From assembly GCF_019355395.1 (NCBI RefSeq), contig NZ_CP048829.1, positions 1,178,001-1,242,000 of the forward strand: 64,000 nucleotides of DNA, in the 5' to 3' direction. How positions within the stretch are numbered: the stretch's first letter is position 1; every line of letters begins with the position of its first letter. The notes under the pieces are model-generated. The model worked only from the letters and a program-made list of their open reading frames with translations, searched no databases and was not told the origin of the DNA. The stretch is from Chordicoccus furentiruminis (lineage in GTDB: Bacteria; Bacillota; Clostridia; Lachnospirales; Lachnospiraceae). Below are positions 50,883 to 59,879 of the stretch, piece after piece. A program made the translations under genes and the position numbers.

Positions 50883-52247
50883 TCACTTCGCCTCCAGATT
50901 CATGAAGCAGCTCCCGACATTCTTCCGGAAATTTCTGAGCGCCTCCTCGTACGTAATCCTTCCGTCAATGTAGTCTTTCATCGCCGACTGAAAAAGATCA
51001 TCGAGCTCGCTGTCATAGGAAGATCCCTTTGAGACGTCGATCTTCTTTCCGTTCCCGTCGAGAACGCCGTACGGATTCTGTCCGCCGAGGACGGACAGGC
51101 CGGCGTTTCCGTCCGCAGCCAGCGCGCGGATCACGGGCTTGCTGTTCACATCAAGCGCCGTTCCCTCCATCGCGCTCATCGAATCCTCATCCACGGTGAG
51201 CCGGCGGATGATCTGTGCGTCCAGCGTCAGATTGTCGGTTCCCCTTGCCGCCAGAAGATAGAGATCCCCGGATGTAAACGCCGACGGCCCCGCACAGACG
51301 GCCCATCCGCCCCCGGCAGCCACGCTCTGATCCCCGCTGTCTGCCACGGTGCTCTGAATGACATGCAGCGGCTCAAAATAGGCAAAGCATCCGCTGTCCG
51401 GCTGCAGTCCCTTTTTCCACTCGTCCGACCCGTACGCGTCCGTCGTGAGCTGCCCTGCGTCCGCATATGCCCTGCAGTCGTCGGCCCACTGCTTCAGCGA
51501 CGCGTCCACACGGACGGTTCCGTCCGTCACCCACGGCGCGCCGCGGCGCGCCGCGTAAAGCGGATAAAGCTCGCCGGCGGTCTGCACCAGCCGGCTGCCT
51601 CCGTTTGAGAGCGCTCCGGCTGTCTGCTTCAGCGTGTCCAGATCCGTCACCTTCGAAGCGACGGCATCCGGATCATCCGTACCGAGCACCGATTTCGCGA
51701 TGGCGCGGTTGTAGAGCATCAGGCCCACGTTCGCCTCGACGGCCGCGCCCCGGATCTGACCGTCTTCATCCGAAGCCGCATTCTTCGTGTAATTGTACTG
51801 GAACGCGAGTTCATCGTCCGTAAAGCCGAGTTCCTTCAGCGGAACCGCCACGTCCGCCCCGCTTCCGGTGTACTTTCTCAGATAACCGGTGGACGCGGTG
51901 AAGAGGTCGATCCGGTCATCGGGCAGATACCCTTCGTTGCTGAACAGCTGGCCGTCGACCTGGTTCTGATAGGAACCGTCCGCGTCGTCCAGAATCGTCC
52001 AGACGACCGTGACCGTCTGTCCGTCCGCGTCCGTCACGGTGCCGTGTGTGTCGTCCGTCGCTGTATAGCCGGGAAGATACGCGCCCACCAGATCCCGCAC
52101 GGTCGTATCAGGAGTGAGAATCTGCAGCGTACCGCCCTCCGTCCCGGTGTTCTCCGCCGCTGAGACTCCCCCGCTGTCCGCCGCAGCGCACGGCGAAGCG
52201 GCGAGAACAGCGCCGCATATCAGACTGCAGATTGCTTTTCCGCGCAT
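50883..52247 (-). CDS. Extracellular solute-binding protein (family 1-like), orphan paralogue
   Basis: A 454-residue exported protein with signal peptide (ending SPCAAA) and a similar architecture to its downstream neighbour (GGTLQILTPDTTVRDLV, DRIDLFTASTGYLRKY, AAVEANVGLMLYNRAIAKSVLG, GGGWAVCAGPSAF, LSVLGGQNPYG, LDDLFQSAM...FRKNVGSCF). They are tandem paralogues 54 bp apart. No transporter partner is encoded here; the genes follow two wall amidases, so a role at the cell envelope or as a sensor is possible. Confidence 0.75.
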   Translation of the reverse strand: MRGKAICSLICGAVLAASPCAAADSGGVSAAENTGTEGGTLQILTPDTTVRDLVGAYLPGYTATDDTHGTVTDADGQTVTVVWTILDDADGSYQNQVDGQLFSNEGYLPDDRIDLFTASTGYLRKYTGSGADVAVPLKELGFTDDELAFQYNYTKNAASDEDGQIRGAAVEANVGLMLYNRAIAKSVLGTDDPDAVASKVTDLDTLKQTAGALSNGGSRLVQTAGELYPLYAARRGAPWVTDGTVRVDASLKQWADDCRAYADAGQLTTDAYGSDEWKKGLQPDSGCFAYFEPLHVIQSTVADSGDQSVAAGGGWAVCAGPSAFTSGDLYLLAARGTDNLTLDAQIIRRLTVDEDSMSAMEGTALDVNSKPVIRALAADGNAGLSVLGGQNPYGVLDGNGKKIDVSKGSSYDSELDDLFQSAMKDYIDGRITYEEALRNFRKNVGSCFMNLEAK

Positions 52248-52317
52248 GACCGTCTCCTTTTCGTTCCTTATGCGCTGTCTCCTATTTCAGAAGGCATCTC
52301 CCGCCTCATGTTCCTTC

Positions 52318-53151
52318 TCAGCCTGTCTCCCCGTTTTCCTGCTCAGATTCCGCGGACGGAGAAGCAATCAGATCGTACCGGGTCCTTACATCCGCAAGAA
52401 ACGACTTCCACGCGTCCTCATGCTCCACATAGTACTTCGGGCAGAGCTTTCCGGTCACGTCATAGTGACGGATCACATGGCCCGGCCCGATTTCGAACGC
52501 CTTGCAGAGAAAGGCGGTGAGGTCGACCGCTGAATCATAGGAAGCGTCGTTGAACTTTCCGTCCTCCCCCGGATGGCAGACCTCGATGGAGATCGTGTCG
52601 TGATTGCGCCACTTCGTCGCGTAGGACCACTCATCCGTCGGAATGCACTGAAGGATCTCACCCTTGAGTCCGACCACGAAATGAGCGCTCGCCGAGCGGC
52701 TTCCGTCCATAAGGCTCTCGAAGTAATCTCTGTTTTCCTTCGCCGTCGAACCGGCATTGCCGACGTAATGAATCACGATGTCCTCCACTCCGTCAAGCTT
52801 CGTGCCCGGCCTGGAATACGGATTCACCGTCAGAAAGTCTTTTGTGATCGTCGGCGCGCCGTTCCAGAAGGACGGATCATGGACACTCGCCTCCAGCAGC
52901 CTTTTCTCACGGCTGTCCGCCGAATCCGGCCTGCCTATACTCTCCGCACGCTCCGGCTCTGAACGGACGGACTCCACTGTCGGTTTCACACTGACCGTCT
53001 CCGGAACCGTCCGCACCTGTCCGGCGTCCCGGTTTCCGTAGAGCAGCGTATAAACGGCCAGTCCGGCCACTCCGGCCAGAATCAGAAATGTCATAATCAG
53101 CGCGATGATCAGTCCAAGCGAACCCTTCTTCCGCTTATTCTGCTTTTTCAT
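52318..53151 (-). CDS. Membrane-anchored N-acetylmuramoyl-L-alanine amidase (Amidase_2)
   Basis: The 277-residue protein has a Lys-rich start, one membrane helix (~11-37), a linker, and an amidase_2/PGRP domain (~105-260). Zinc ligands fit IVIHYVGN (His) and RHYDVTGKLCPKYY (His, Cys); AHFVVGLKGEILQCIP and TISIEVCHPG are typical. It cleaves the muramic acid-alanine bond in peptidoglycan. It lies 70 bp upstream of the solute-binding pair and 126 bp downstream of a second amidase gene. Confidence 0.93.
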   Translation of the reverse strand: MKKQNKRKKGSLGLIIALIMTFLILAGVAGLAVYTLLYGNRDAGQVRTVPETVSVKPTVESVRSEPERAESIGRPDSADSREKRLLEASVHDPSFWNGAPTITKDFLTVNPYSRPGTKLDGVEDIVIHYVGNAGSTAKENRDYFESLMDGSRSASAHFVVGLKGEILQCIPTDEWSYATKWRNHDTISIEVCHPGEDGKFNDASYDSAVDLTAFLCKAFEIGPGHVIRHYDVTGKLCPKYYVEHEDAWKSFLADVRTRYDLIASPSAESEQENGETG

Positions 53152-53277
53152 TATTCAAATCCTTATGTATGCTTACGTAACAGTCTGCTGCCTCTTTCCC
53201 GAACCGAAGGCCGATCTGCCTCAGGCAGGTCCCGCCTCAGTCCGGCTCCCCCGCTTCTTCCCCTTATCTTATTCTGT

Positions 53278-54456
53278 CTATCCTGCGAAACCGAAAAAGG
53301 AACTGACGCCCGACACGATGCCGGCGGCGAGTCCCGGGAAGGTAGCGCCGGAATGATCCGACGCGGCGTCGCCGCACTCCAGATCGATGGACGGGACGGT
53401 GGAGTAGGATGTCTGCGTCAGATCCATCTGCATCTCACCGCCGTCGAACAGGGAAAAGCCCTGCGCCGCGATACCGGCTGTCACGGCCCGCCCCAGCCTG
53501 TCGTGGTCCTGCCAGTGAGAGGCCACCGGCTCCATCGAAAGATAGGAATCAACCTGAGGCACGCTCATAAAGAAGACGCCCTTGTCACTGTCCGTTCCGT
53601 CATAGTGAAGGGCGATGTGGCAGTCCGCCAGATTGTTGGCCATCAGCGTCCGCGCGATGTTGTCCAGCTGAACGTCCTGACTCTCGCGGATCATCAGCAC
53701 ATCGTAGCCGCTCTGCAGCAGCTGATCGCGCACGGCGATCGCCAGAGCCAGCGTCACGTCCCGTTCCGGCGTGCCGTCGTCAAACTCCATACCGCCCGCC
53801 ACCGCCATTGCCTCCGTCGCACCCGCTCCCGTGGAACCGCCGGTCACCTTCGGCGTGCCGTCCGGGTGGCACAGTGTCTTCACGGATTCGCCGCCCTCGG
53901 TGCCGTGTCCCGCGTTCACGCAGACGGTCTTATGCCGGGCCAGACTGGGCTGGGCGTGGTAGAGCGTGGCCGTTCCGCTGTGAATCTTCGAATTGCCCGC
54001 GTACAGCCACGCGGGATTAAAGCTCACCGTCTCGGACGTGATCACGTCCGGCGCGGAAGACACGGCCCGGCCGGCGCTCTCCGTGCCGGCCGCACGTCCG
54101 GATTCCGCGCCGCTGACTGTCTCCGTTCCGCTGCCCGCCGCGCCGCCGCTCTCCGCCCCGGCCGATGTGCTGCCGGAGGCAGATGACACCGTTTCCCTGC
54201 TGTTCCCGCTTTCCGATCCTTTTCCGGGCGCCACGCCTATGCACTCCGCCTCAGCCGATGACGCACGGCTGACGGAGGCGGCGGACACGGTCCGCGACCC
54301 CGTCCCGGAACCGGCCGGCGGCGCTGCCAGTCCGGATGAGCCGGCGGCTGCATGTTCCTGACTGAAAACCGTCCCCGCGGACTGTCCGCATCCGGACAGA
54401 GCCAGCGTCAGGGAAGCCGCAAACGCGGCGGCTGTCCTCATCCTTCCTCTTTTCAT
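53278..54456 (-). CDS. Amidase_3-family N-acetylmuramoyl-L-alanine amidase lipoprotein
   Basis: A 392-residue protein with lipobox LALSGC, a ~110-residue Ser/Ala/Gly/Glu linker and a C-terminal amidase_3 domain (~175-390). Zinc/catalytic residues are visible: VCVNAGHGTEGG (His), GTPERDVTLALA (Glu), CHIALHYDG (His) and SIDLECGD (Glu). The long linker would let the enzyme reach across the wall from the membrane. ATG at 54456 has GGAGG 7 bases upstream; a GTG two codons earlier is less likely. It follows the oligoendopeptidase gene by 13 bp. Confidence 0.92.
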   Translation of the reverse strand: MKRGRMRTAAAFAASLTLALSGCGQSAGTVFSQEHAAAGSSGLAAPPAGSGTGSRTVSAASVSRASSAEAECIGVAPGKGSESGNSRETVSSASGSTSAGAESGGAAGSGTETVSGAESGRAAGTESAGRAVSSAPDVITSETVSFNPAWLYAGNSKIHSGTATLYHAQPSLARHKTVCVNAGHGTEGGESVKTLCHPDGTPKVTGGSTGAGATEAMAVAGGMEFDDGTPERDVTLALAIAVRDQLLQSGYDVLMIRESQDVQLDNIARTLMANNLADCHIALHYDGTDSDKGVFFMSVPQVDSYLSMEPVASHWQDHDRLGRAVTAGIAAQGFSLFDGGEMQMDLTQTSYSTVPSIDLECGDAASDHSGATFPGLAAGIVSGVSSFFGFAG

Positions 54457-54469
54457 GCGCACTCCTCCG

Positions 54470-56134
54470 TCAGTGATCCAGCTGATTCACCACGTTTCGC
54501 AGGCAGCCGTCCTCAAAGGGACTTACCAGCCCCGCTTCCCGGATCAGATCCGTGAAGAATCCGGACGCGGACAGCCTGCAGAGTTTCAGGTAGCTCGCCC
54601 ACGCCGCCTTGTAGTCCCGGTCCATCCAGACCTTGTATTCCAGCGCGTCCGTGCCGGCGATGCAGTAATCGATATAGTAGAGCGGGCAGTCAAAGATATG
54701 GTGCTGCTTCTGCCAGAAAGCGCCGCGCTCATAGAGATCACAGCCTTCAAAATCCATATGCGGCCGGTACTGCCGCTCGAGATCGAGCCAGACTCCGTTC
54801 CGGTCCTTCGGGGAGAGCGCCGGATTCCGGTACATGATCTCCTGAAACTCATCCACCATCGTGCCGTAAGGGATGAAGATCACCGAATCCTCGAGATGCA
54901 GCTGTCTGTAACGGTCGGCCCCGCGGCCGAAAAACAGCTCCATCCAGGGCTCCGTAAAAAATTCCATCGACATCGAGTGTGTCTCGGCTGTCTCCATCGT
55001 GATATCCGCGTGCTCACGGATCGGATCGTCCGCGGCCAGATAGCCCTGGAAGGCATGCCCGCACTCATGCGTGATCACATCCACGTCGCCGCGGGTGCCG
55101 TTGAAGTTGGCGAAGATGAACGGCGCCTTGTAATCCGGCAGATACGTCATATAGCCGCCGGTCTTCTTGGTCTTCCGGCCGAGCACATCGAACAGCTCGT
55201 GCTCGCACATAAAGTCCATGAACGCTCCGGTCTCCGGCGAGAGCTCGCCGTACATCTTCCGTCCGGCAGCCAGAATCTCCTCCGGCGTACCGACCGGTCT
55301 CGGATTGCCTTCCGTAAAATAGACGCCTTCGTCGATGTAGCGCAGCCGGTCCAGACCGAGGCGTCTTCTGCGAGTCTCATGAATCCGCTCCGCGAAGGGC
55401 ACAAGATCCTCCTTCACCTGCTTCCGGAAGGAGGCCATCTCGTCACGGCCGTAGCAGTTTCGCCGCATCCTCGCATCGCCCAGCGGCAGATAGGTATCGT
55501 ACCCCATCGCCTCGCCCTGCTTCGTGCGGCACCGGATCAGCCGGTCGTAGATCTCCTCGATCTCCTCCTCATTTGAGGCATAGAAGGCGGTCACACGGTC
55601 CCACGCTGCCTGACGGACCGCCCGGTCCGGACTGCTCAGATACGGTGTCATCAGCGAAAGATTCAGTGTCTCCCCGTTCCACTCGATCTTCGCGGAGGCG
55701 AGCAGCTTGTTATAGCGGGTCTCGAGAGCATTTTCCTCCTGCATGAAGGAAATGATTTTCGGATCCACCGATTTCATCGCCAGCTCCATGTTCCGGATCG
55801 CCACCGGCCCGATCCGCTTCTCCACGTCTCCGCGGTACGGTGACTCGTACAGTGTCTTCTGGTACTCTGTCATCAGGTTCTCGAAGACAGGTCCGAGCTG
55901 ATCGTTGTAATCCTGCTCCTTTGCGTAAAATGCATCCGTCACATCGATGTCGTGCCGGATCTCAGCCAGCGTCATCTGCGTCACCGCGTGATCCACCGCG
56001 CGGTAATAGCGCTGATGCACGCCGAACGCTTCCCCGCCCGAACGCGCCGCCTTCAGATCCGCGGTAAGCGAGGCGAACTCCGCCCGGAGGCCCGCTTCAT
56101 CCACTCTTGTATATGAAAATTCCCGAAATACCAT
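54470..56134 (-). CDS. M3-family oligoendopeptidase (PepF-like)
   Basis: A 554-residue zinc peptidase with the M3 motif HECGHAFQGYL and the downstream Glu helix (THSMSMEFFTEPWMELFF). It degrades short peptides in the cytosol; there is no signal peptide. Adjacent wall amidases suggest it could process released wall or imported peptides, but this is inference. ATG at 56134 (MVFREFSYTRVDE) with AGGAAA 8 bases upstream; the frame is open to 56191. Confidence 0.94.
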   Translation of the reverse strand: MVFREFSYTRVDEAGLRAEFASLTADLKAARSGGEAFGVHQRYYRAVDHAVTQMTLAEIRHDIDVTDAFYAKEQDYNDQLGPVFENLMTEYQKTLYESPYRGDVEKRIGPVAIRNMELAMKSVDPKIISFMQEENALETRYNKLLASAKIEWNGETLNLSLMTPYLSSPDRAVRQAAWDRVTAFYASNEEEIEEIYDRLIRCRTKQGEAMGYDTYLPLGDARMRRNCYGRDEMASFRKQVKEDLVPFAERIHETRRRRLGLDRLRYIDEGVYFTEGNPRPVGTPEEILAAGRKMYGELSPETGAFMDFMCEHELFDVLGRKTKKTGGYMTYLPDYKAPFIFANFNGTRGDVDVITHECGHAFQGYLAADDPIREHADITMETAETHSMSMEFFTEPWMELFFGRGADRYRQLHLEDSVIFIPYGTMVDEFQEIMYRNPALSPKDRNGVWLDLERQYRPHMDFEGCDLYERGAFWQKQHHIFDCPLYYIDYCIAGTDALEYKVWMDRDYKAAWASYLKLCRLSASGFFTDLIREAGLVSPFEDGCLRNVVNQLDH

Positions 56135-56189
56135 CGTCTTTTTCCTTTCCACCCCGAAACGGAGCGTATGTCTTGCAGAAGTATACCAC

Positions 56190-56219
56190 AAAAAAAGCGC
56201 TGCCGCATAAGGGCAGCGC
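56190..56219 (-). terminator. Terminator of the TrpXYP-like ABC operon
   Basis: GCGCTGCC/GGCAGCGC (8 bp, 7-base loop) followed on the minus strand by T7. An extended -10 for the oligoendopeptidase gene (TGGTATACT) follows directly. Confidence 0.9.
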
Positions 56220-56271
56220 AGAGAGATATTAAGCTTTATTAAGAATAAGACAGGATCTCCGCCTGCTTTTC

Positions 56272-57066
56272 TTATCCCAGGATGGCCTTGTCGCTGGAAA
56301 ATTCCTCGCCGGCCGCCACCTCAAACTCATGGAGCAGCTTCTCCACCGTCAGCTTCTTCTTCTCATCACCCCGGATATCGAGCACGATCTCCCCCTCGTT
56401 CATCATGATCAGACGGTTCCCGTGAAGGATCGCGTCCCTCATGTTGTGGGTGATCATCAGCGTCGTCAGATGGCCCGAGGTAACGACGCGCTCCGTCGCG
56501 TTCAGCACCTTCTCGGCCGTCTTGGGATCCAGCGCCGCCGTGTGCTCGTCGAGCAGAAGGAGCTTCGGTCGCTGAAGCGTCGCCATCAGAAGGGTCAGTG
56601 CCTGTCTCTGTCCGCCGGACAGCAGACCGACCTTCTGCGTCAGCCGCTCGTCAAGCCCCAGATCCAGCAGCTTCAGCCGCTCGCGGTAATCCTCGCGCTC
56701 CTGCGCGGTGATGCCCCAGCTGAGGCCGCGCCGCTGCCCTCTCCGGGCGGCCAGCGCCAGGTTCTCGTCAATCTGCATCGTCGCGGCCGTGCCGGTCATC
56801 GGGTCCTGGAACACCCGGCCGATCAGGAAAGCCCGCCGGTAATCCGGCAGTCCGGTCACATCCTGGCCGGCGATGGTGATGGAGCCGCTGTCCACCGGCC
56901 AGACGCCGGCGATCGCGTTGAGAAGCGTCGATTTGCCCGCCCCGTTTCCGCCGATCACCGTCACGAAATCGCCCTCGTCAAGATGAAGGCTCACACCCTT
57001 GAGCGCACGTTTCTCGTTGACCGTGTCCGGATTGAAAGTCTTCGAGATGTTCTTCACGTCCAGCAT
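56272..57066 (-). CDS. ABC transporter ATPase (TrpY/ABC-type uncharacterised importer)
   Basis: The 264-residue ATPase has GGNGAGKSTLL, the signature LSGGQRQALTLLMATL and the distinctive Walker B LLLLDEHTAALDPKTA seen in the ATPase of TrpXYP-like importers. It follows the permease gene by 2 bp and ends at a strong terminator. It should energise import of the ligand bound by the protein at the start of the operon. Confidence 0.92.
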   Translation of the reverse strand: MLDVKNISKTFNPDTVNEKRALKGVSLHLDEGDFVTVIGGNGAGKSTLLNAIAGVWPVDSGSITIAGQDVTGLPDYRRAFLIGRVFQDPMTGTAATMQIDENLALAARRGQRRGLSWGITAQEREDYRERLKLLDLGLDERLTQKVGLLSGGQRQALTLLMATLQRPKLLLLDEHTAALDPKTAEKVLNATERVVTSGHLTTLMITHNMRDAILHGNRLIMMNEGEIVLDIRGDEKKKLTVEKLLHEFEVAAGEEFSSDKAILG

Positions 57067-57068
57067 GA

Positions 57069-58028
57069 TCAGTTCTCCCCCTTTCCGTTCCGCCGGCCCG
57101 CCCTGCGGAACGAGCTCTTCGCCTGGCCGCGGAGATACGGGACGGCGAGGAAGACCGCGACAATAATCGCGGTGAACAGCTTCATCATGTTCGAGTCAAG
57201 CTTCAGCCAGAGCACCAGCGTGTAAACCAGATAGTAGATGATACCGCCGATGACGACAAAAATCAGTCGGCCCGCGAAGTTCAGCCGACGCCCGAGGATC
57301 GCCTCGCCGATAACTTCTCCGATGATGACCGCGGCCAGACCGATGACGATGGATCCGCGGCCGCTGTTGACATCCGCGAAGCCGGAGTACTGCGCCGCCA
57401 GACCGCCGGCCAGCGCCACCAGACCGTTGGAGAGCGCCAGTCCGAGCACCTTCATCCGGTTGATGTTGATGCCCTGCGCGCGGCTCATCTGCGGGTTGCA
57501 GCCGGTCGCGCGGAGCGCGGAACCAATCTCGGTTCCGAAGAACCAGTAAAGCACGGCGATCAGCGTGCCCGTGAGCACAAGTCCTGCCGCGATGGCGCCG
57601 GGAACGCTGCGTCCGGTGATGACCAGCGCATACTTGTCCGCGCTGATCGCCTTGTTCGCCTGAAAGCCCATGATCATCAGATTGATGGAGTACAGCGCGT
57701 ACTGCGTCAGGATCCCGGCGAGAATCGCGGGAATCCCCAGCTTCGTGTGCAGGAGTCCGGTCGCCGTACCCGCCAGAAGACCCGCGACGACCGCCATCAG
57801 CATCGCCGCCCAGGGATTCCAGCCGCTGATCGTCAGCATGACCGTCACCGCGCCTCCGGTCGCGAAGGTACCGTCGACCGAAAGATCCGCCACGTCAAGA
57901 AGGCGGAACGTGATGTAGACACCCAGCGCCATCACGCCCCAGATCAGACCCTGCGCGACGCCCGCCGGGAGCCGCCCGAGGAGCCCCGCCGGATCCAGCG
58001 ACGCAAAATAAGCTGCCATACCGTTCAT
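57069..58028 (-). CDS. ABC transporter permease (LivH-like, TrpP-type)
   Basis: A 319-residue protein with about eight to nine helices and motifs of the branched-chain/TrpP permease group (GVMALGVYITFRLLDVADLSVDG at the N-terminus, GLALSNGLVALAGGLAAQ, GLAAVIIGEVIGE). ATG at 58028 has GGAGGG 6 bases upstream. It works with the downstream ATPase and the upstream binding protein. Confidence 0.92.
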   Translation of the reverse strand: MNGMAAYFASLDPAGLLGRLPAGVAQGLIWGVMALGVYITFRLLDVADLSVDGTFATGGAVTVMLTISGWNPWAAMLMAVVAGLLAGTATGLLHTKLGIPAILAGILTQYALYSINLMIMGFQANKAISADKYALVITGRSVPGAIAAGLVLTGTLIAVLYWFFGTEIGSALRATGCNPQMSRAQGININRMKVLGLALSNGLVALAGGLAAQYSGFADVNSGRGSIVIGLAAVIIGEVIGEAILGRRLNFAGRLIFVVIGGIIYYLVYTLVLWLKLDSNMMKLFTAIIVAVFLAVPYLRGQAKSSFRRAGRRNGKGEN

Positions 58029-58156
58029 GATGTTCCCTCCTGTCATTTCAGTACTGGTATTTTAGCACGTTTTCCTGCATCTCACTACCGGAATGCCGCT
58101 TCGTGTCAGAAAGACAGCCGGCTTGTTATGCGGTTTCCCGGCGATGCACAGCAAAG

Positions 58157-58195
58157 CGTCACCGGAGCCGCCCTCTGCGGGCGTCTCCGGTGACG
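58157..58195 (-). other. Intergenic hairpin between binding-protein and permease genes
   Basis: 17-base arms (58157-58173 with 58179-58195) pair with a single mismatch; no T-run. It probably stabilises the binding-protein mRNA. Confidence 0.7.
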
Positions 58196-58220
58196 TCAGA
58201 TGGCCGGATGCCGTCTGCGG

Positions 58221-59249
58221 TTATTCCGCCGCGCTCTCCGCCACGCTCTCGGCCGTGCTGGACGCACCGCTTTCCGCCGCGTCCGGATTGTAAGCGACAT
58301 AATCGTCCGGAACCTGGATGCCGAGCGCCTCGCAGAGCGTCGGATTGTATTCCTTCACCGGATTCGTGTCATACTCGATGGGCATCTCGGAAATCTTCGC
58401 TTCGCCCTTCAGGATCTTCGCCGCCATCTTGCCGGTGGCCTGTCCCAGCGTGTAGTAGTTGATCGAAAGCGTCGCGATGCCGCAGCCGCTCATAAGCCCT
58501 TCCTCGCCGACAATAATCGGTTTGCCGGCCGGCTTCGCGACATTGTTGATCGCTTCCGTGCAGCTGGCTGCCGTGTTGTCCGTCGGGATGTAGAGGGCGT
58601 CGCACTCGTTGCAGGCCTGGCCCGTGACGGACGCGACATCATTGGAGTCGGAGAACGTATAGGTCTTCACCGTAAGGCCCGCGTCCTCCAGATCCCTGGT
58701 GATCTGGTCGGCCTGATACTTGGAGTTCGCCTCCGCGGAGCAGTACAGGATGCCGATTGTCTTCGCGTCCGGAAGCAGCTCGCCGAACATCGCCGCCTGC
58801 TTGTCAAGCGGCGCGAGGTCGGACGTGCCGGAGATATTGCCGCCGACCGTACCGTTGAAATCATCCAGATCCAGCGCGGTCGCATAATCCGTGATCGACG
58901 TACCGAGGATCGGGATATCCGTCGTCGCCGCCGCCGCGCTCTGAAGGGAAGCGGTCGCGTTCGCGAGGATCAGATCCACGTTCTCGGAGACGAGGTTCTG
59001 GCAGATCGTCGTCGCGGTCGCCGTATCGCCGGCCGCATTCTGCTCATCGAAGGTGACCGCGTCGCCCAGCTCCGCCTTCAGCTCGTCCTCAAAGCCCTTG
59101 GTCGCCGCGTCCAGCGCAGGATGCTGAACCAGCTGGCAGATGCCGACCGTGTAGGTCTTGTCCGCCGCGGAAACCGAAGCGGCTCCCGTAAGCATTCCCG
59201 CCGTCATCGCTGCCGTCAGGCCAACTGCCATCATCTTTTTCCTGTTCAT
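58221..59249 (-). CDS. ABC transporter substrate-binding protein (ABC_sub_bind/TrpX-like)
   Basis: The 342-residue exported protein has a signal peptide (residues 1-~29, ending ASVSAA), no clear lipobox, and the ABC_sub_bind pattern (VGICQLVQHPALDAATKGFEDEL, DLILANATASLQSAA, PILGTSITDYATAL, IGILYCSAEANS, CDALYIPTDN, GIATLSINYYTLG). Relatives (TrpX) bind tryptophan or other aromatic compounds; ligand here is not proven. The last ~20 residues are an Ala/Ser/Glu tail. It has its own strong promoter. Confidence 0.92.
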   Translation of the reverse strand: MNRKKMMAVGLTAAMTAGMLTGAASVSAADKTYTVGICQLVQHPALDAATKGFEDELKAELGDAVTFDEQNAAGDTATATTICQNLVSENVDLILANATASLQSAAAATTDIPILGTSITDYATALDLDDFNGTVGGNISGTSDLAPLDKQAAMFGELLPDAKTIGILYCSAEANSKYQADQITRDLEDAGLTVKTYTFSDSNDVASVTGQACNECDALYIPTDNTAASCTEAINNVAKPAGKPIIVGEEGLMSGCGIATLSINYYTLGQATGKMAAKILKGEAKISEMPIEYDTNPVKEYNPTLCEALGIQVPDDYVAYNPDAAESGASSTAESVAESAAE

Positions 59250-59353
59250 ATCGAGTCTCCTCCTTCATCCCAATGGACGGGCGGCCATCTTTCCGCGTGC
59301 CGCGGATCGCTTTTACGCATCAACGCGTTTACCCGTTAAAGTATCTGATCCAG

Positions 59354-59382
59354 ATCATACCGCACGGACAATGGGATGTCAA
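59354..59382 (-). promoter_or_regulatory. Promoter of the TrpXYP-like operon
   Basis: Minus-strand TTGACA (59377-59382) and TATGAT (59354-59359), 17-base spacer. The ~100-base leader has no T-box features. Confidence 0.85.
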
Positions 59383-59410
59383 CCGGAGGAAAACACGGCG
59401 CAGTCTGTTC

Positions 59411-59707
59411 TTATTCGTAATCGAAGATGGCCTTCTTCTCCAGCAGCGGTCCGTACTCCACCTTCCAGCGGCGGTGAATCGGGCTTTCGTCGTAGGCGGA
59501 CAGCGCGTCCCGCTCCATATCGATCCGGATCAGAAGGTCAAAGCGGTTCCCCCGGTCGACCGTGTTGGCGATCACGTCCACGCCATGAACGCCGCGCACC
59601 GCCTCCGGTCCCCTCACGAGTCCTTCGAACAGCGTCCGGATCGCGGGTTCAAGCGCCTCCCTGCCGGTGACGGACGGCAGATACTTGATCAGAATGCAGT
59701 GCTTCAT
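59411..59707 (-). CDS. Dabb (stress-responsive A/B barrel) domain protein
   Basis: A 98-residue single-domain protein with the Dabb pattern: MKHCILIKYLPSV, a helix around residues 15-32, GVHGVDVIANTVDRGNRFDLLIRIDM and a final helix YDESPIHRRWKVEYGPLLEKKAIFDYE. Dabb proteins form dimeric ferredoxin-like barrels; their functions vary. ATG at 59707 has AGGAGG 9 bases upstream. It is divergent from the bile salt hydrolase gene. Confidence 0.85.
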   Translation of the reverse strand: MKHCILIKYLPSVTGREALEPAIRTLFEGLVRGPEAVRGVHGVDVIANTVDRGNRFDLLIRIDMERDALSAYDESPIHRRWKVEYGPLLEKKAIFDYE

Positions 59708-59791
59708 GAATGCTGTCCTCCTTATTCCGTTTGTCTCTTTGTCAATCATACCGCCCCGCCGGCGGAATGTCATCCGCGAACTGCGCTCCTC

Positions 59792-59820
59792 TTGTTCCAC
59801 GAAACGCATCGTGCTACAGT
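59792..59820 (+). promoter_or_regulatory. Promoter of the bile salt hydrolase gene
   Basis: TTGTTC (59792-59797) and extended -10 TGCTACAGT (hexamer 59815-59820), 17-base spacer. Confidence 0.6.
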
Positions 59821-59879
59821 AGAATCCGGAATCATTTCATGCAGCCTGCACGAAAACACAGGCAAAGGAGGGCATTTAT

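Noticed and set aside
59250-59411. T-box or tryptophan riboswitch before the TrpX-like gene
   Set aside because: The leader after the predicted start is only about 100 bases and has no T-box sequence (AGGGTGGNACCGCG) or specifier-loop structure.
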